Shown here: piece by piece, positions 58,957 to 64,000 of the stretch
Layout: each line of letters opens with the position of its first letter
Numbering within the stretch: the first letter of the stretch is position 1
Origin: Deltaproteobacteria bacterium
Lineage (GTDB): Bacteria > Myxococcota_A > UBA9042 > PHBI01
Assembly (NCBI GenBank): GCA_020632715.1
Contig: JACKFA010000001.1
Location: 1,364,001-1,428,000, forward strand
Reading direction: 5' to 3'
DNA: 64,000 nucleotides
Translations under genes and position numbers: made by a program
The notes under the pieces: model-generated
Seen by the model: only the letters and a program-made list of their open reading frames with translations
Databases searched by the model: none
What the model was told of the DNA's origin: nothing

Positions 58957-59592
58957 TCAGAAGAGGTGGCAGAGCGGCGGCCTGTCCGTCATCGTGGCGC
59001 ACTCCTCGGCGGGGGCGCCCGGGATGAGCGTGCAGGAGCCGGCGGGGGTGCAGCGCGACTCCACCCCGGCGAGCGGGCGGTCGGCGTCCTCGCCGCCCGC
59101 CGCCACCGCGAGCCCCTCCCACGGCGTCATGGGTAGCGGGAAGCGGCACGTGTAGAGATTCGCCGCACCCTCGACCTCGGTCATGACGCGCACGACGCAG
59201 TCGTCGCCGTCACGCCCGAGGACGCGGTAGGCGGTCGAGCCCTGCTCCCAGTACCAGCCGCTCTCGACGGCGTCGCAGCGGAGGAGGCCGGCGAGCGTGG
59301 GCGGCGCGGGGTCCGCGCAGAGCGCGGCCTTGTCGGACAGGCAGCGGACGCTCGTCCAGTCGCTGTAGGTGACGTCGGCCGTCGGCGCGGGGGTGAGGGG
59401 GGCGCTCGCGGGGTCGCAGCTCGAGGCGACCGCGGTGGTGTCGCCCGTGAGCGTGTCGGCGCTGAGCGTGTCGGCGGCGAGCGTGTCGCTCGCGCCGCCG
59501 CCGGCGTCGGAGCCGCAGGCGGCCGCGAGCGGCGCGAGCAGGAGGAGGAGGCGCAGGGGGAGGGCGAGCGGAGCGCGGCGCGACGGCGTCAT
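58957..59592 (-). CDS. Cysteine-rich lipoprotein with DTLSADTL linker
   Basis: A 211-residue protein with lipobox AAAC (Cys 26), then a short acidic/Thr linker with ADTL repeats (DTLAADTLSADTLTGDT), reminiscent of the VVADT linker of the lipoprotein at 11278. The mature domain has several cysteines (VRCLSDKAALCADP, CDAVESGWYWEQGSTAYRVLG, CRFPLPM, CTPAGSCTLIPGAPAEEC) that probably form disulfides. Family not recognised. It converges on the DUF4344 gene 28 nt away. Confidence 0.8.
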   Translation of the reverse strand: MTPSRRAPLALPLRLLLLLAPLAAACGSDAGGGASDTLAADTLSADTLTGDTTAVASSCDPASAPLTPAPTADVTYSDWTSVRCLSDKAALCADPAPPTLAGLLRCDAVESGWYWEQGSTAYRVLGRDGDDCVVRVMTEVEGAANLYTCRFPLPMTPWEGLAVAAGGEDADRPLAGVESRCTPAGSCTLIPGAPAEECATMTDRPPLCHLF

Positions 59593-59680
59593 GGAGACCT
59601 CGGGCGTGGGGCGGCGTGGGGGGCGCCGCCAGGTTCGCGGCCATCAGCCAGAAGCGTGCCAACGATCCGCTCACCGCCGG

Positions 59681-61900
<2,220 letters not shown>

Positions 61901-62160
61901 GGTGCCACGCCCCGGATACCAGAGGCGCCCCCGCTGTGCCAGCGCCGGACGCTCTTCGCGCGCTCTGTGACAACCGTTTGAAACCGGGCGAGGACGCCGT
62001 CCGCAGCGGCCAGAGCCACCGCCCCCCGCCGCCCTCGCGCGAACGCCGGGCTTTGGTTCGCGCTCGTTTCTGCCGCTGTACCTGTCGACGCCGTCCACGA
62101 CGCGCGAGCGGCCCCGAGGCGACCCTGAGCACGACCAAGTCCCATGGTGGCGAGCAGCCG

Positions 62161-64000
62161 GTGAACCCCGTCGGGGCGCCGGCGGCGCGCGTCCAGGAGC
62201 GCTACATCGCCATCGCCTTCTGGGCGTCGTTCATCGGCAACGTCGTCTTCGGCGCGCTGCGGCTCGTGACCGAGCTCTCCACGGGCCTCCTCACGGGTTG
62301 GTGGGGCAACGCCCTCGGCGCGGTCGGGATCTTCCTCGTCTACCGCTTCTTCCGCGCCGCGCCCGCGCGCCGCTTCGGCTTCGCGCTGCACGCGGGCGTC
62401 GCCCTCTGCGCCGCGGTGATGGTGCTGCCGGTGCGCTACGGGATGTTCTCGTCGCCGTGGTGGCTCGTGCTGCTCCCGCTCGGCGCGGTGGTCCTCGGCG
62501 GGCAGCGGATCGGCGCCATCTGGGCGGTCCTGTCGGCGGTGATCCTCACGGTCACCTTCCTCTCGCAGGACGCGCTCGTCGTCGCCGGCGCCGCGGGGGA
62601 GACGCCGCTCGACTCGGTGATGAGCCGCCTCGGCCTCCTGACGGCGCTCTCCGTCATCGCGTGGCAGGCGCGCGTCGCGGCCTCGCATCAGGCCGCCGAG
62701 CTCGAGGCCATCGGGGCGCGCCTCGCCGCGTCGAACGTGGAGCTCGAGCGCAGCGGCCGCGCGAAGAGCGCGTTCCTCGCGCACATGAGCCACGAGATCC
62801 GGAACCCGCTGAACGGCGTCATGGGGATGCAGCAGCTCACCCTCGACGGGGATCTCCCGCCCGAGGCGCGGAGCCAGCTCGAGCTCGCCCAGCAGAGCGC
62901 CGCGAGCCTCCTCGAGATCGTCAACCAGAGCCTCGACCTCGCGAAGATCGAGGCCGGGCGCCTCGAGATCGAGGTCGCGCCGCTGTCGCTCCGCGACACG
63001 CTCACGAGCTCGCTCCGCCCCTTCGCCGCGCAGGCGCGCGAGCGCGGCCTCTTCCTGCTCGCGACGGTCGACCCGGACGTCACCGACGACCGCGTCGGCG
63101 ACTCGGTGCGGATCCGGCAGGTCGTCGCGAACCTGGTCGGGAACGCCATGAAGTTCACGGAGAGCGGCGGCGTGACGGTGCACGTGGGCGCCGCGCCGCA
63201 CGCGCCCGAGCGCGTCGAGATCCGCGTGACGGACACGGGGATCGGGATCTCCGAGGACGTCCAGGCGCGGATCTTCGAGCCCTTCGTGCAGGGCGACCCG
63301 TCGATGACGCGGCGCTTCGGCGGGACCGGCCTCGGGCTCTCCATCAGCCGCATGCTCGCGCAGCACATGGGCGGCGACATCCGCGTCGCGAGCCGGCCCG
63401 GCGAGGGCGCGACCTTCACGGCGTCGTGCGTGCTCCCGGTGCGCGGCGAGGCGCGCGCGCCCGCGGCCGGCGAGCCCGAGGCGCTCGTCCTGCTCGAGAC
63501 CGTCGCGAACCCGCTCGGGCTGTCGGCGTCCGCGCGGCCGCTCCTGCCGCGGCCGGTCGCGCCGGCGCCGGCGAGCGACGCGGGCGCCGGGCGCGCCCTG
63601 CGGGTGCTGCTCGCCGAGGACGACGTCACCAACCAGCTCGTCGTGTCGCGCCTGCTCGGGCGCCTCGGCCACCAGACGGAGATCGCCGCGGACGGGCGCG
63701 CGGCGCTCGAGGCGTTCGATCGCGCCGGCGGTCGCTTCGACCTCGTCGTCACCGATCTCCAGATGCCGCACATGGACGGCACCGAGCTCATCGAGCAGCT
63801 GCGCGCGCGCGTGCCGGCGCTCCCCATCATCGTCCTCACCGCCCACACGATGGACGCGAGCGACGACTGGCTCGCCATGACGCGGGCCGACTGCTGCGTG
63901 TCGAAGCCGCTCAGCATCGCGGAGCTCGTCGCGGCGCTCGACTCCCTCGGGCTCTCGCGCGGCCCCCGCGAGCCGCCGCGCGCCGGCGAGGTCGCGTGGG
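62161..64000 (+). CDS. Hybrid sensor histidine kinase, cut by the right edge
   Basis: Translation from the GTG at 62161 gives several hydrophobic helices (about residues 20-160), then the H box KSAFLAHMSHEIRNPLNGVMGM. The ATPase domain has VGNAMKFTESG, DTGIGI and GGTGLGLSI. Near the end a receiver domain appears: VLLAEDDVTNQLVV with the acidic pocket, VVTDLQMPHMDG with the phosphoacceptor Asp, and the Lys of SKPL. The gene has no stop before 64000, so the 3' end is missing. The hybrid layout fits a phosphorelay. The start is the first plausible in-frame codon. Confidence 0.9.
   Translation, partial: MNPVGAPAARVQERYIAIAFWASFIGNVVFGALRLVTELSTGLLTGWWGNALGAVGIFLVYRFFRAAPARRFGFALHAGVALCAAVMVLPVRYGMFSSPWWLVLLPLGAVVLGGQRIGAIWAVLSAVILTVTFLSQDALVVAGAAGETPLDSVMSRLGLLTALSVIAWQARVAASHQAAELEAIGARLAASNVELERSGRAKSAFLAHMSHEIRNPLNGVMGMQQLTLDGDLPPEARSQLELAQQSAASLLEIVNQSLDLAKIEAGRLEIEVAPLSLRDTLTSSLRPFAAQARERGLFLLATVDPDVTDDRVGDSVRIRQVVANLVGNAMKFTESGGVTVHVGAAPHAPERVEIRVTDTGIGISEDVQARIFEPFVQGDPSMTRRFGGTGLGLSISRMLAQHMGGDIRVASRPGEGATFTASCVLPVRGEARAPAAGEPEALVLLETVANPLGLSASARPLLPRPVAPAPASDAGAGRALRVLLAEDDVTNQLVVSRLLGRLGHQTEIAADGRAALEAFDRAGGRFDLVVTDLQMPHMDGTELIEQLRARVPALPIIVLTAHTMDASDDWLAMTRADCCVSKPLSIAELVAALDSLGLSRGPREPPRAGEVAW

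Overview
The window is very GC-rich DNA, most likely from a Myxococcota (Polyangia-like) chromosome. The signs are a subtilase with a MYXO-CTERM-like tail and a MopE-type metal-binding motif, two eukaryotic-like Ser/Thr kinases that each begin with a zinc ribbon, an FHA-sigma54 activator, many lipoproteins with repetitive acidic linkers, and PEGA/TPR-like and DUF4157 proteins. I saw no rRNA, tRNA or CRISPR array.

Layout. 0.3-3.5 kb (minus): two zinc-ribbon membrane proteins (one a CPBP protease) and an AI-2E-type permease. 3.8-12.6 kb: a secreted subtilase and two large repeat lipoproteins (12 Ig-like repeats; six 165-bp FG-GAP-like repeats). 13-26.4 kb: secreted and uncharacterised proteins, a DUF4157 protein, a kinase, the FHA-sigma54 activator, a PARG-like enzyme behind a perfect palindrome, and a glycine-rich lipoprotein. 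26.6-40.9 kb (minus): a complete type 3 BREX phage-defence operon in the order brxF, brxC, AlbA-domain gene, pglXI, brxHII, pglZ, brxA, packed with 4-nt overlaps. 41.5-49.7 kb: accessory genes (helical protein, YgiT-like/DUF2200 fusion, HIT hydrolase, HNH endonuclease, HI0074/MNT nucleotidyltransferase pair, ParDE-like toxin-antitoxin, unknowns). 49.7-64 kb: zinc-ribbon membrane protein, heme oxygenase-bacteriophytochrome pair, TIG-domain lipoprotein, HEAT protein, DUF4344 metallopeptidase, lipoprotein, 2TM Ser/Thr kinase, and a hybrid histidine kinase cut by the window end.

Two things stand out. First, the BREX-3 operon: its brxF has a one-base shift in a C5 run just after the start and no stop codon before brxC, so the two would be fused, and an AlbA/Schlafen-type gene sits between brxC and pglXI. 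Second, at least five copies of a 150-185 bp imperfect-palindrome element, apparently undescribed, lie mainly in the region next to BREX. One copy splits the HNH endonuclease gene and two split the MNT nucleotidyltransferase gene. By hand arithmetic, removing them exactly restores the reading frames with little or no target-site duplication. Precise DNA excision, RNA-level removal or ribosome bypass should be considered as alternatives to plain gene disruption.

Several genes (subtilase signal peptide, kinase C-terminus, brxF start) need a one-base shift in GC or homopolymer runs to read well, so small assembly errors are possible. All calls are from reading the sequence only.
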